Assembly: GCF_003097135.1 (NCBI RefSeq)
Contig: NZ_QEQL01000007.1
Location: 186,001 to 250,000, forward strand
Reading direction: 5' to 3'
Origin: Pseudomonas sp. URIL14HWK12:I12
GTDB taxonomy: Bacteria; Pseudomonadota; Gammaproteobacteria; Pseudomonadales; Pseudomonadaceae
DNA: 64,000 nt
The notes beneath the pieces were generated by a model that did not search any database, had not been told where the DNA came from, and was given only the letters and a program-made list of their open reading frames with translations. Position numbers and translations under genes: made by a program. Positions 8,963 through 18,860 of this stretch are shown here, piece by piece. Position 1 is the first letter of the stretch. Every line of letters starts with the position of its first letter.

Positions 8963-8996
8963 AAAAAACAACAAGCCACGCATCAGGGCGTGGCTT
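8963..8996 (-). terminator. Terminator hairpin between the LysR gene and purE
   Basis: Minus-strand stem AAGCCACGC / GCGTGGCTT (9 bp perfect, 6-base loop) followed by GTTGTTTTTT. It lies 117 bases past the LysR stop and about 40 bases before purE. It most simply ends the LysR transcript but could also act as a leader attenuator for purEK. Confidence 0.8.
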
Positions 8997-9112
8997 GGGG
9001 CAAAGGAGCCGGCCTGTGCGCTGACCGGCCGAAGGCCGCGCAGTATATCGCAATCATGTGCGGTGCGCGTAGCAATCGTCGGCTGTTCGGCACCCTGCCG
9101 CGGATACGCGCA

Positions 9113-10030
9113 TCAGGCCCTCGCCGTGCCCTCTCCCGCCTTGGCTTCGAGCCGGCGCCAGAGCAGGCGCACGTTGGCTTTGCGTACCAGAGCGCAACGG
9201 TACAGGCGGATCTCCAGCGGTACCTGCCAATGGGGCTCGCCGCATACCACCAGCTCGCCGCGCGCCAGCTCCGAGCGCACGCTCAGCCGTGGCACCCAGG
9301 CAACCCCCATGCCCTCCAGCGCCATGGACTTGTGGCTGTCAGCCATCGCGGTCTCGTAGACCGTGGTGTACCGAAGGTTGCGCTGGCGCAGCAGGCCGCT
9401 GACCGAGCGACCCAGGAACGCCCCGGCGCTGTAGGCCAGCAGCGGCACGCTGGCATCGGCATCAAGGTTATACAGCGGGCGCCCCTCGCCGTCGGCGGCA
9501 CACACCGGGAGCATTTCAGTGGTTCCCAAATGCAGCGAAGGGAAAATCTCCGGGTCCATCTGCATCGCCGAATCCGGGTCGTAGAAGGCCAGCATGATGT
9601 CGCAGCCGCCCTCCCGCAGCGCATGTACCGCATCGCCCACGTTGGTGGCAACCAGGCGGGTAGCCATGGGCAGGCCTTCATTGCGCAACTGCGCGACCCA
9701 GCCGGGAAAGAACCCCAACGCCAGCGAATGCGCGGCCGCCACTTGCACGACCTCGCCTTGGCCGCCCTCGAGGTGATGCAGGTGGCGCAGCACCTCGGCC
9801 AGCTGGTCGACCACGGTTCGTGCGCTGACCAGGAACAACTGGCCAGCCTCGGTCAGCTCGACCGGGGTTCGCGAGCGGTTCACCAAGGTAAGGCCTAATG
9901 CTGCCTCCAGGCTGCGGATGCGCCGGCTGAAGGCCGGCTGCGTGACGAAGCGGCGTTCTGCAGCCTGCGAAAAGCTGCGCGTAGCGGCCAGGGCGCTGAA
10001 ATCTTCCAGCCATTTGGTTTCGAGGTTCAT
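9113..10030 (-). CDS. LysR-family regulator, probable controller of aspA
   Basis: 305-residue LysR regulator. The N-terminal winged HTH (ETKWLEDFSALAATRSFSQA) spans about residues 1-62, followed by a co-inducer-binding domain. Start MNLETKW at 10030 is chosen over the longer frame because it places the HTH in its normal position. The gene is divergent from aspA with a 182-base shared promoter region that contains an interrupted palindrome of LysR-box form (10100-10116). The location suggests it senses aspartate, fumarate or a related metabolite; this is inference. Confidence 0.87.
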   Translation of the reverse strand: MNLETKWLEDFSALAATRSFSQAAERRFVTQPAFSRRIRSLEAALGLTLVNRSRTPVELTEAGQLFLVSARTVVDQLAEVLRHLHHLEGGQGEVVQVAAAHSLALGFFPGWVAQLRNEGLPMATRLVATNVGDAVHALREGGCDIMLAFYDPDSAMQMDPEIFPSLHLGTTEMLPVCAADGEGRPLYNLDADASVPLLAYSAGAFLGRSVSGLLRQRNLRYTTVYETAMADSHKSMALEGMGVAWVPRLSVRSELARGELVVCGEPHWQVPLEIRLYRCALVRKANVRLLWRRLEAKAGEGTARA

Positions 10031-10099
10031 GGCAATCGCTCGGAGAGGGTTGCACCTGGTTGCACACGCTCGCATGCCAACGCAGGTCACATGTATCGT

Positions 10100-10116
10100 T
10101 ATGCCGTTTGTGCATA
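10100..10116. promoter_or_regulatory. Candidate LysR-type operator between lysR and aspA
   Basis: Interrupted palindrome TATGC-cgtttgt-GCATA, which contains a T-N11-A core (10102 to 10114). It lies midway between the divergent starts at 10030 and 10213, where LysR regulators normally bind. Confidence 0.5.
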
Positions 10117-10212
10117 GGCCAGCGAGGAACAGCATTGGCCAGTTTTAGCCCCAGGACGCAGTATTGGCTGCATTCCGGCGCTTGCCGGGCCAACACAGAG
10201 ACTACCTCTATC

Positions 10213-11637
<1,425 letters not shown>

Positions 11638-11686
11638 TCGCCGAACCGTCTCACCAGGTCGAGGGACTAGACACCTCTCACCTTTC

Positions 11687-11722
11687 AAGCCCCGGAGGCC
11701 CTGCCCTTGGGGCTTTTTTTTG
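11687..11722 (+). terminator. Rho-independent terminator after aspA
   Basis: Stem AAGCCCC / GGGGCTT followed by a run of eight or nine T residues, about 50 bases past the aspA stop. Confidence 0.88.
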
Positions 11723-11738
11723 CCTGGAAAATGGCCAG

Positions 11739-12530
11739 CTAATAGTGAAAGCGGGTGATCGCTTCCGACAGGCTGAACACGGCAGGCTCGGGCTGCTCTG
11801 CGCGGCGCGCGACGATGAAGAGTTTGTTCACGTCATACACGTTGTGTTCCAGAAAGCAGTGCACCATCCGGTGGCGCTCCAGGGTGAACCAGCGGTTCAT
11901 GATTCGGACTTTCTCCTCCATGTCGCCATCATCGCCCTCGCCACCCTTGCCGGGGCCGTAGACGTTGTGGCTTTCGAACAGCAGGTAGCCGCCCGGTTTG
12001 AGCAGGCCGGCAATCTTCTCCATGTAGTTGGCAAAACCCATGTTCAGGTTGCCATCGATGGTGTGGTGGTTGGAGAACGACAGCACGACGTCGAAGGTGC
12101 GGTCGCAGGCGAAACGGGTGAAGTCATCCTCGACGAAGGTGACGTTGTTGAGCTTCAGGTAACGCGCCGTGTCGACCGCGATACGGTTGAGGTAGGGGTT
12201 GAGCTCCACGCCGGTCACCGAGCGTGCCCGCTTGGCGCAATAGGCACTGACGAACCCGCAGTTGCTGCCTATGTCCAACACGTCGGCGTTGGCCAGCAAG
12301 GGGTCGACATCGTATTGGCGAAAGCGAAAGCCGGTAGGCTTGGCGCCGGTGATGCCCAGCTCTTCCAGCCCTTGGTAGTAATAACCCTGGGTATATTGCT
12401 TCTGTTTGGGCCAATGCGCGCGCTGCGCTTTGAGGTGTTTCATCAGGCGCCGCTGGATCAACAGCCGCCCTTTGAAAAGCCCCTTGAAAAAGTCCAGAAA
12501 CGACATCTTTACGCTTAGCGGTATGGCCAT
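11739..12530 (-). CDS. Class I SAM-dependent methyltransferase
   Basis: 263 residues with a Rossmann-fold methyltransferase core: motif I VLDIGSNCGFVSAYCAKRA near residue 84, acidic motif GVELNPY near 107, VEDDF near 132 and the DVVLSFSNHHT / GGYLLFESHN strands. The first 80 residues are basic and rich in K/R (FKGRLLIQRRLMKHLKAQR), which may target membrane, RNA or a sugar chain. Substrate is unknown. The start at 12530 or the Met 8 residues on (MSFLDFFKG) are both possible. It is convergent with aspA and co-directional with the oxidoreductase upstream. Confidence 0.8.
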   Translation of the reverse strand: MAIPLSVKMSFLDFFKGLFKGRLLIQRRLMKHLKAQRAHWPKQKQYTQGYYYQGLEELGITGAKPTGFRFRQYDVDPLLANADVLDIGSNCGFVSAYCAKRARSVTGVELNPYLNRIAVDTARYLKLNNVTFVEDDFTRFACDRTFDVVLSFSNHHTIDGNLNMGFANYMEKIAGLLKPGGYLLFESHNVYGPGKGGEGDDGDMEEKVRIMNRWFTLERHRMVHCFLEHNVYDVNKLFIVARRAEQPEPAVFSLSEAITRFHY

Positions 12531-12625
12531 AGGGCAGTCTCTTGCTCGGTCCGGAGTCGGCAGGCGTCAATAAGCACGCACGGCATCAGTGCGCCCTGGC
12601 GGACGCAAGGTTCATGCCTGTGCAC

Positions 12626-13669
12626 TCATGCCAGCGGCGTGGGAACCACCTGCCCGGTCAGGGCGGCCTGCGCGATGGCCTCGACGATGATCAGGTTGCG
12701 CAGGCCATCATGCACGCTGACCAAGGGCGCGGCCTTGCCCTGAATCACCTGGCAGAAGTGCGCCAGCTGCGCCACCAGCGGGTCTTGCCGCTCAAAGTGC
12801 TCCACGGTGACCTGCATGGGCCGCCACCATGAGCGGTTACCCGGTTCGGCGTGGTATTTGAGGCGCAGGGTCGGGATCGCCAGTGAGCCGCCTTTGCCGC
12901 AGATCACATAGCAGTCTTCATCGTCATAGCAAGGGTAGTCAGGGTTTTCCCCGGAGGTCTGCTCCCAGCTGCGCGCGCTGCTGGCGCAATCGGATAGCAA
13001 AAAACTGCCCAGCGCACCATTGGCGAAGCGCAGGCCGACGCTGACGGTGTCTTCTACCGCAAAACCTCGCGCAGCGTTCGACTGCATGGCCTGAACCGCG
13101 ATGATTTCGCCGCACAGAGAACGCAGGTTGCCCACCTCATGGATCATGTTGATCAGCACCGGCCCGCCGCCCGGCTGCTGGCGCCAGGGGGCTGCATCGA
13201 AGTAGTCGGCGGGTTTGTAGAACAGTGCACTGCCCTGCACTGCCACCAGGTCACCCAGCACGCCAGTGGCGATGATCTCGCGCGCCCGTGCCAGCACCGG
13301 GCTATGGGCGCGGTGGTGGCCGACCAGCACGGGAGTGGCCGAAGCTTGCGCAGCGGCCAGCAGTTGGCGGCCTTCCTCAACGCTATGGGCCACCGGTTTT
13401 TCCACCAACACCGCTACCCCGGCCTCGATGCATTGCCCGGCCTGGCGGGCGTGCAAGGCATTCGGCGTTGCCAGGATCACACCGTCAGGCCGCCCCTGGG
13501 CCAGCAGCTGGGCCAGCTCGGAATAGTGCGCCACGTTCAGATCGCCTGGCGGCAACGGCACAGGGTCGGCCACGCCAATCAGTTCGCAATCAGCACGCTG
13601 CCGGATCAATTCGATATGCCGGCGGCCCATCAAGCCAGTGCCGGCGACGGCCAGTCTCAAGCGTTTCAT
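12626..13669 (-). CDS. Gfo/Idh/MocA family NAD(P)-dependent oxidoreductase
   Basis: 347 residues with N-terminal dinucleotide-binding motif AVAGTGLMGRRHIELI and the family signature VEKPVAHS near residue 96, in which Lys is catalytic. Such enzymes oxidise sugars, inositols or related polyols, or act as dehydrogenases on amino-acid derivatives. The start at 13669 is marked by AAGGGG 7 bases upstream. It lies 52 bases downstream of an HTH regulator gene and probably shares its transcript. Substrate is unknown. Confidence 0.85.
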   Translation of the reverse strand: MKRLRLAVAGTGLMGRRHIELIRQRADCELIGVADPVPLPPGDLNVAHYSELAQLLAQGRPDGVILATPNALHARQAGQCIEAGVAVLVEKPVAHSVEEGRQLLAAAQASATPVLVGHHRAHSPVLARAREIIATGVLGDLVAVQGSALFYKPADYFDAAPWRQQPGGGPVLINMIHEVGNLRSLCGEIIAVQAMQSNAARGFAVEDTVSVGLRFANGALGSFLLSDCASSARSWEQTSGENPDYPCYDDEDCYVICGKGGSLAIPTLRLKYHAEPGNRSWWRPMQVTVEHFERQDPLVAQLAHFCQVIQGKAAPLVSVHDGLRNLIIVEAIAQAALTGQVVPTPLA

Positions 13670-13721
13670 CAGTAGCCCCTTCTTATTGTTGTGGTGCCTG
13701 GCGACGAACGGTGCATGGGGT

Positions 13722-14537
13722 TCAGCTGCCGATCTGGAACAGCCCATTGTGCAGCCGGGTATCGGCTAGCCTAGCCTTGATGTCGTCATCGATCTCGGGA
13801 GAGTCCGGGGTGTAAAGGCGCACCTTTCGGTAGGTGCTGACGCGGTTGATTTGCTGGCCCAGGTACTCCCAGACCACACGGCTGCAGGCCGGCGCGCGGT
13901 GGTCAGTGGAAGAAACGCCGATTTTCAGGCCATTGAGCCGGGTGATCCGGGACTTGTAGCTGGGGATCAGTACGGTCTGGGATATCTCGTTGGAGGTCAG
14001 CGACTCGTAATCGACGAAGAACAGCCGGTTCTGCAGGTAATAGGCCACGCCCAGGTAGCGATAGCGCTCGAACTCTTCGCTGGGCCCAGCCCGGCTTTGC
14101 AGACGTTCGCTGCGTTCATAGGTATAGTGCCCGCCCTCTTCGCGCAGGTGAACCAGCGCGCAGAGGATGTGCCCAGGCATGGACATGGAGTGGTAGTACT
14201 CGTAGTAGTACCCCGTCAGGGCTCTCAGTTCAGGGGACGAACACTGCCGCAGGTGCTCCAGGATGCCACGTGGGGCGGATTTGTCTGCCTTCACGCTGGA
14301 CGGGCGCCGACGTACACCGATCAGTCGGGAGAACTGTTCTTCCGGCAGGCCGATTTCATACTCCTCGACCCCGAAGAAGTCGCAAATGCGCTTGAGGTTG
14401 AAGGGGGTGGGTTGGGTCTGGCCACTGAGGTATCTGTTGAATTGGGCACGGTTGATGCCCAGTTGCCGGCAAACCTCAGCGATTGACCGGTAGTGACGGC
14501 AAAGCAACTGCAGGTTGGTCGGAAAATGCTCGCGCAT
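13722..14537 (-). CDS. HTH-domain transcriptional regulator with unknown C-terminal domain
   Basis: 271 residues. The first 65 form an XRE/Cro-type HTH (AEVCRQLGINRAQFNRYLSG around residues 20-40). The remaining ~200 residues (YYYEYYHSMSMPGHILCALVHL..., LFFVDYESLTSNEISQTVLIP) match no domain I can name and may sense a ligand. The start at 14537 fits an upstream CGACGAG. It is divergent from the AGCS symporter operon and immediately upstream of the Gfo/Idh/MocA gene, so it could control either. Confidence 0.75.
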   Translation of the reverse strand: MREHFPTNLQLLCRHYRSIAEVCRQLGINRAQFNRYLSGQTQPTPFNLKRICDFFGVEEYEIGLPEEQFSRLIGVRRRPSSVKADKSAPRGILEHLRQCSSPELRALTGYYYEYYHSMSMPGHILCALVHLREEGGHYTYERSERLQSRAGPSEEFERYRYLGVAYYLQNRLFFVDYESLTSNEISQTVLIPSYKSRITRLNGLKIGVSSTDHRAPACSRVVWEYLGQQINRVSTYRKVRLYTPDSPEIDDDIKARLADTRLHNGLFQIGS

Positions 14538-14727
14538 GATTCGGCTCGTCGGATTGGCGCTTGGTGGTGCGAAGGTAGCATCAACCCGCGCCATTTTCTA
14601 ACAACCCGCGAACTTGTTAGCGGCGGCACAATCGCCAACCATTTGCGCCCTCGGACTGGGGTTGAGGCCACAAGCCCACACCGGCCGAGTTCGCCATCAG
14701 AAAAAGAACATCAGCGAGGTTTATTCA

Positions 14728-16170
14728 ATGCTGGAAGCCCTCAACGACTTCCTCTCCGGCAAGGTACTGATCGTACTCATCGTCGGCCTGGGCAGTTATT
14801 TCACGATTCGTTCGCGATTCGTCCAATTGCGCCATTTCGGTCACATGTTCGCGGTCTTCCGCGACAGCCTGCGCAACAGCTCGTCCCAGTTGTCGTCGTT
14901 CCAGGCCTTGATGCTCAGCCTGGCCGGCCGCGTAGGCGCAGGCAACATCGCAGGTGTAGGCGTTGCCGTGACACTCGGCGGCCCGGGTGCAGTGTTCTGG
15001 ATGTGGGTCACCGCCCTGGTGGGCATGGCCAGCAGCTTCTTCGAGTGCTCCCTTGCGCAGCTGTACAAGCGCTGCGGCTCCGACGGCCAGTACATCGGCG
15101 GCCCCTCCTACTACATTGAGCACGGCCTCAAGAAACGCTGGTTGGGCATGGTCATGGCGTTCCTGTTGCTGGTGACCTTCGGCTTCGCCTTCAACGGCCT
15201 GCAATCGCACGCCGTCACCACCTCGCTCAACGACGCCTTTGCCTTCGACACCCGCTACTCCGGCATCGCCCTGGCAGTGCTGATGGCGCTGGTATTCATC
15301 GGCGGCATCAAGCGCATCGCCAAGGTGGCTGACCTGCTGGTACCGGTCAAGACCCTCGCTTACATCTGCGTCACCCTCTACGTGATCGTGCTGCAACATG
15401 CGCTGGTCCCCGAGATGCTGATGACCATCGTCAAGAGCGCACTGGGCCTGGACCAGGTGTTCGGCGGCCTGGTTGGCAGCGCCATCGTGATGGGCGTCAA
15501 GCGCGGCGTGTTCGCCAACGAAGCGGGCTTGGGCAGTGCGCCGAACGTTGCAGCCGTGGCTTCGGTCCAGCACCCGGTGGCCCAAGGTGTGGTACAGGCG
15601 TTCAGCGTGTTTCTCGACACCTTCGTGATCTGCACCTGCACCGCGCTGCTGATCCTGCTGTCGGGCATCTACACCGTCGGCTCGACCATCAACGGCATCG
15701 TCCTCACCCAGGACGCCCTGGCGGCAGTGGTCGGCCCATGGGGCAAGATCTTCATCAGCGTGGCACTGTCGCTGTTCGTGTTCACCTCGATGCTCTACAA
15801 CTACTACCTGGGCGAAAACAACCTGCGCTTCATCGTGGGTGAGCGCAAGGACGCCGTCTGGGCCTACCGTGCGCTGGTGCTTGCGCTGGTGGTATGGGGC
15901 GCCATGGAAGACCTGACGACCGTGTTCGCGTTCGCCGACATCACCATGACCCTGCTGGCCTTCGTGAACCTGATCGCGCTGTTCCTGCTGTTCAACATCG
16001 GCTTGCGCCTGCTCGCCGACTACGACGGCCAGCGCAAGGCAGGCGTCAAGGTGCCGGTGTTCGACGCCAGCAAGTTCGCCGACCTGGACCTGGATCGCCA
16101 GGCCTGGCCTGCCAACCCTGAGGCCAGTGCCCAGGGCAACGCTCAGGCCGCGCCGCAGGCGCAGCACTGA
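14728..16170 (+). CDS. Alanine/glycine:cation symporter (AGCS) family transporter
   Basis: 480-residue, roughly 11-span sodium-coupled amino-acid symporter. Diagnostic blocks are GSYFTIRSRFVQLRHFGHM near the N-terminus, LAGRVGAGNIAGVGVAVTLG near residue 70, GPSYYIEHGLKKRW, and GVKRGVFANEAGLGSAPNVAA (the family signature). ATG at 14728 follows GAGG. Its stop overlaps the next start (ATGA), so it is translationally coupled to a racemase-family gene and an asparaginase; that context suggests transport of an amino acid such as asparagine, aspartate or a D-isomer rather than alanine. Confidence 0.9.
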   Translation: MLEALNDFLSGKVLIVLIVGLGSYFTIRSRFVQLRHFGHMFAVFRDSLRNSSSQLSSFQALMLSLAGRVGAGNIAGVGVAVTLGGPGAVFWMWVTALVGMASSFFECSLAQLYKRCGSDGQYIGGPSYYIEHGLKKRWLGMVMAFLLLVTFGFAFNGLQSHAVTTSLNDAFAFDTRYSGIALAVLMALVFIGGIKRIAKVADLLVPVKTLAYICVTLYVIVLQHALVPEMLMTIVKSALGLDQVFGGLVGSAIVMGVKRGVFANEAGLGSAPNVAAVASVQHPVAQGVVQAFSVFLDTFVICTCTALLILLSGIYTVGSTINGIVLTQDALAAVVGPWGKIFISVALSLFVFTSMLYNYYLGENNLRFIVGERKDAVWAYRALVLALVVWGAMEDLTTVFAFADITMTLLAFVNLIALFLLFNIGLRLLADYDGQRKAGVKVPVFDASKFADLDLDRQAWPANPEASAQGNAQAAPQAQH

Positions 16171-16910
16171 TGAGCACCACCGACCTGTCGGGCGTGCGCT
16201 ACCAGGCGCGCCCACGGTTGGGAATCATCACCGGTTCCGGCCCCGAAGCGGGCATGGACATGTGGGCCAAGTTGCTGGTGGAAAACCGCCGGCGGCTGGG
16301 CCCGGCCTTCCGGGGCGACATCGACGCCCCGGCAGTGCGCCTGGTTTCCGAACCGGAACTGGGCCTGTCCATGGAACTGGAAAAAACCGAAGAACAGGTG
16401 TGGCAGGCGCTGCGAGACGCGATCTATGCGCTCGACGGCCAGGTGGCTGCATTCGCCATTGCCTGCAATACCCTGAACCTATTTTCCGAACGCATCCTCG
16501 ACCTGCAACTCCAGAGTGAGTTCGTCTCGTTCCAGGGTGTGCTCGAACACTGGATACACCGCAGCGGCACCCGCCAGCTGTGCCTGCTTGGCGGCCGCCA
16601 GGTGTCGGCGCTGGGGAGTTGGTCACCTTACCGCCATCTACCGCAGGTGGTGGCCTGCGAGGCAGTGCCCGACGCCGAGGCCTTGCACCAGCTGATCTAC
16701 GACATCAAGGCTCACGGGGCTGGCTACCCGGGCCTGAAGGCGCGCTTCGAGGCGCTGCTCGCGCAAATCGAAGCCGGCACCGTATTGCTGGCGTGCACCG
16801 AGTTGCCGCTGCTGACTTCATTGAACACCGACAAGGCGTTGGTGGACGTTACCCAACTGGTGGCCCAGGCCCTGCTGGACCGCAGCGGCGTGATCGCCAC
16901 GGAGAATTGA
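16170..16910 (+). CDS. Aspartate/glutamate racemase family protein
   Basis: 246 residues of the Asp/Glu/hydantoin racemase superfamily, which interconvert D and L amino acids using two cysteines. Both are present: Cys99 in AFAIACNTLN and Cys209 in VLLACTELPLL. The N-terminal PRLGIITGSGPEAGMDMW resembles the GxxGGxGP substrate loop. Start overlaps the AGCS stop by ATGA. Sitting between an amino-acid symporter and an asparaginase it probably acts on aspartate or a related compound. Confidence 0.83.
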   Translation: MSTTDLSGVRYQARPRLGIITGSGPEAGMDMWAKLLVENRRRLGPAFRGDIDAPAVRLVSEPELGLSMELEKTEEQVWQALRDAIYALDGQVAAFAIACNTLNLFSERILDLQLQSEFVSFQGVLEHWIHRSGTRQLCLLGGRQVSALGSWSPYRHLPQVVACEAVPDAEALHQLIYDIKAHGAGYPGLKARFEALLAQIEAGTVLLACTELPLLTSLNTDKALVDVTQLVAQALLDRSGVIATEN

Positions 16911-16912
16911 CC

Positions 16913-17911
16913 ATGACCGCGACCCCCGCCACGCATGTACGCGTGCTCTACACCGGCGGCACCATCGGTATGCTGCAAAACGCCAACGGCAGCCTGGCAC
17001 CAGCGTCCGGTTTCGAAGCACGCATGCGAGAGCAGTTGGCAGGCCAGCCCGGGCTGAACGTGCCTCAGTGGAGCTTTCGCGAGATGCAGCCGCTGATCGA
17101 CAGCGCCAACATGACCCCGGCCTACTGGCAGCAACTGCGCCGGGCCATCGTCGAAGCGGTGGACGACGACGGCTGCGATGCCGTGCTGGTGCTGCACGGC
17201 ACCGATACCCTGGCCTACAGCGCGGCAGCCATGAGCTTTCAGCTGCTGGGCCTGCCGGCACCGGTACTGTTCACCGGCTCCATGCTGCCGGCCGGTGCGC
17301 GCGACAGCGATGCCTGGGAGAACGTCAATGGCGCCCTCGCAGCCCTGGGCCAAGGCCAACCCGCCGGCGTGCGCCTGTATTTCCATGGTGAGCTGATCTC
17401 GCCCAGCCGCTGCGCGAAGATCCGCAGCTTCGGCCGCCGCCCGTTCGCCGCCTTGCAGCGCAACGGTGGGGTTATGCCGGCCGGGCAGTTGCCCGCTCAG
17501 TTGAACTATCGTCAGCACAAGGAGCTGGCGAAGGTCGCGGCCCTGCCCCTGACTCCCGGCTTCGACGTGCAGTTGCTGCGCGCAGTGCTCGACACTGGCA
17601 TCCAGGGCCTGCTGCTTGAGTGCTACGGCAGTGGCACCGGCCCCAGCGACAACCCGGCCTTCATCGACGCCCTGGCGGATGCACAACGCCAAGGCGTGGT
17701 GGTGGTGGCGATCACTCAGTGCCACGAGGGCGGTGTCGAGCTGGATGTGTATGAGGCCGGCAGCCGCCTGCGGGAGGCCGGCGTGCTCTCCGGGGGCGGC
17801 ATGACCCGTGAAGCGGCCTTCGGCAAGCTGCATGGGCTGCTGGGCATCGGCCTGAGCCAGCGCGAGGTGCGCGCGCTGGTCGAGCAGGACCTCTGCGGCG
17901 AGCTGGCCTAA
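16913..17911 (+). CDS. L-asparaginase family amidohydrolase
   Basis: 332-residue N-terminal-nucleophile-type asparaginase: Thr in YTGGTIGM (residues 13-20) and the THR-Asp pair in HGTDTLAYSAAAM (Thr97, Asp98) form the active site, with a Lys in the CAKIRSFGRRPF block. No signal peptide, so cytosolic. It converts asparagine (possibly other beta-amides) to aspartate and ammonia. GGAG precedes the start, 2 bases after the racemase stop. Its stop overlaps the convergent bestrophin stop (CTAA). Confidence 0.9.
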   Translation: MTATPATHVRVLYTGGTIGMLQNANGSLAPASGFEARMREQLAGQPGLNVPQWSFREMQPLIDSANMTPAYWQQLRRAIVEAVDDDGCDAVLVLHGTDTLAYSAAAMSFQLLGLPAPVLFTGSMLPAGARDSDAWENVNGALAALGQGQPAGVRLYFHGELISPSRCAKIRSFGRRPFAALQRNGGVMPAGQLPAQLNYRQHKELAKVAALPLTPGFDVQLLRAVLDTGIQGLLLECYGSGTGPSDNPAFIDALADAQRQGVVVVAITQCHEGGVELDVYEAGSRLREAGVLSGGGMTREAAFGKLHGLLGIGLSQREVRALVEQDLCGELA

Positions 17912-18807
17912 GCGCCCTCGCCCTGCGCGGCCCCAACCCTCTGGGCGTCGCGCAGCATGGTCAGCAGGTTGCCTTCGATATTGCTGCACAGCTCTTCGGT
18001 GCGGATCTGATGCTCGCTGGGCTGGAACGGGCTCTGCAGGTCGGTGCCGATACGCTCGATCGCCAGCAGCATGAAGCCCACCACGGTAGAGGCCAGCGGT
18101 GTGTACCATTCCAGCGTCTCCACCAGGCCAACCGGCACGATCATGCAGAACAGCGTGATGAACAGCCGCGGAAACGCCACATAGGGGTAAGGCAACGGTG
18201 TATTGGCGATTCGCTCCATGCCCCCTTGGGCATTGGAGATATCCACAAGGGTGGATTCGATCCGTGCCAGCCGAATGCTGTCAAGGCGACCAGCCTTGTA
18301 CTCCTGTGCGATCAACCCGGCGGTGAAGTTGAGAATGTCGTTGGGATAGTTCTTGGTCTGCTGGCGACGAGCGAACTCGGACGGCGTAAGCAGCGCTTCG
18401 ACGCTATCGGGCATCGGCTCGCCCCTCAGGTGCGCTGCCAAACACCGTACATAGGCCACATGCCGGCGCAATAGCACGGCCTTGAGCGGGTTCTGGCCAT
18501 TTCCGTCATCGATCAGCGTGAGCACCTGCCGGCCGAAGCTGCGTGAGCTGTTGACCATGGTTCCCCACAGCGTGCGGGCTTCCCACCAGCGTGCGTAGGC
18601 ACTGGAGTTGCGAAAGCTGGTGAGCACTACCAACGCGGAACCCAGCAGGGTTAATGGCAGGTTCGGTAGCTTGATCTTGCGATCGAGGAAAAACATGTAG
18701 TCGACCGTGACGATTACGTCCCATATCAACAACCACACCAGCGACCAGCCCACGTAACGAAGCATCTTTTGCCCGAGGCGGAATTTGTTTTCGAGGCCTG
18801 TGCCCAT
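17908..18807 (-). CDS. Bestrophin family ion channel
   Basis: 299-residue membrane protein. The conserved RNSSAYARWWEARTLWG block (near residue 70) and FVGLVETLEW-like PVGLVETLEWYTPLAS (near residue 235) are diagnostic of the bestrophin/UPF0187 family, which form pentameric ion channels in the inner membrane. Start at 18807 has GGGAG upstream, better than the frame extending to 18846. Function here is unknown. Confidence 0.88.
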   Translation of the reverse strand: MGTGLENKFRLGQKMLRYVGWSLVWLLIWDVIVTVDYMFFLDRKIKLPNLPLTLLGSALVVLTSFRNSSAYARWWEARTLWGTMVNSSRSFGRQVLTLIDDGNGQNPLKAVLLRRHVAYVRCLAAHLRGEPMPDSVEALLTPSEFARRQQTKNYPNDILNFTAGLIAQEYKAGRLDSIRLARIESTLVDISNAQGGMERIANTPLPYPYVAFPRLFITLFCMIVPVGLVETLEWYTPLASTVVGFMLLAIERIGTDLQSPFQPSEHQIRTEELCSNIEGNLLTMLRDAQRVGAAQGEGA

Positions 18808-18860
18808 CAAGTTTCTCCCTTGAACGGTTCCATGCTTCGAATGCAAAGTGCTGGAAGGGT

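Noticed and set aside
14725..16215. 496-residue minus-strand frame
   Set aside because: Antisense to the AGCS symporter; low-complexity His/Gln/Asp-rich translation without motifs.
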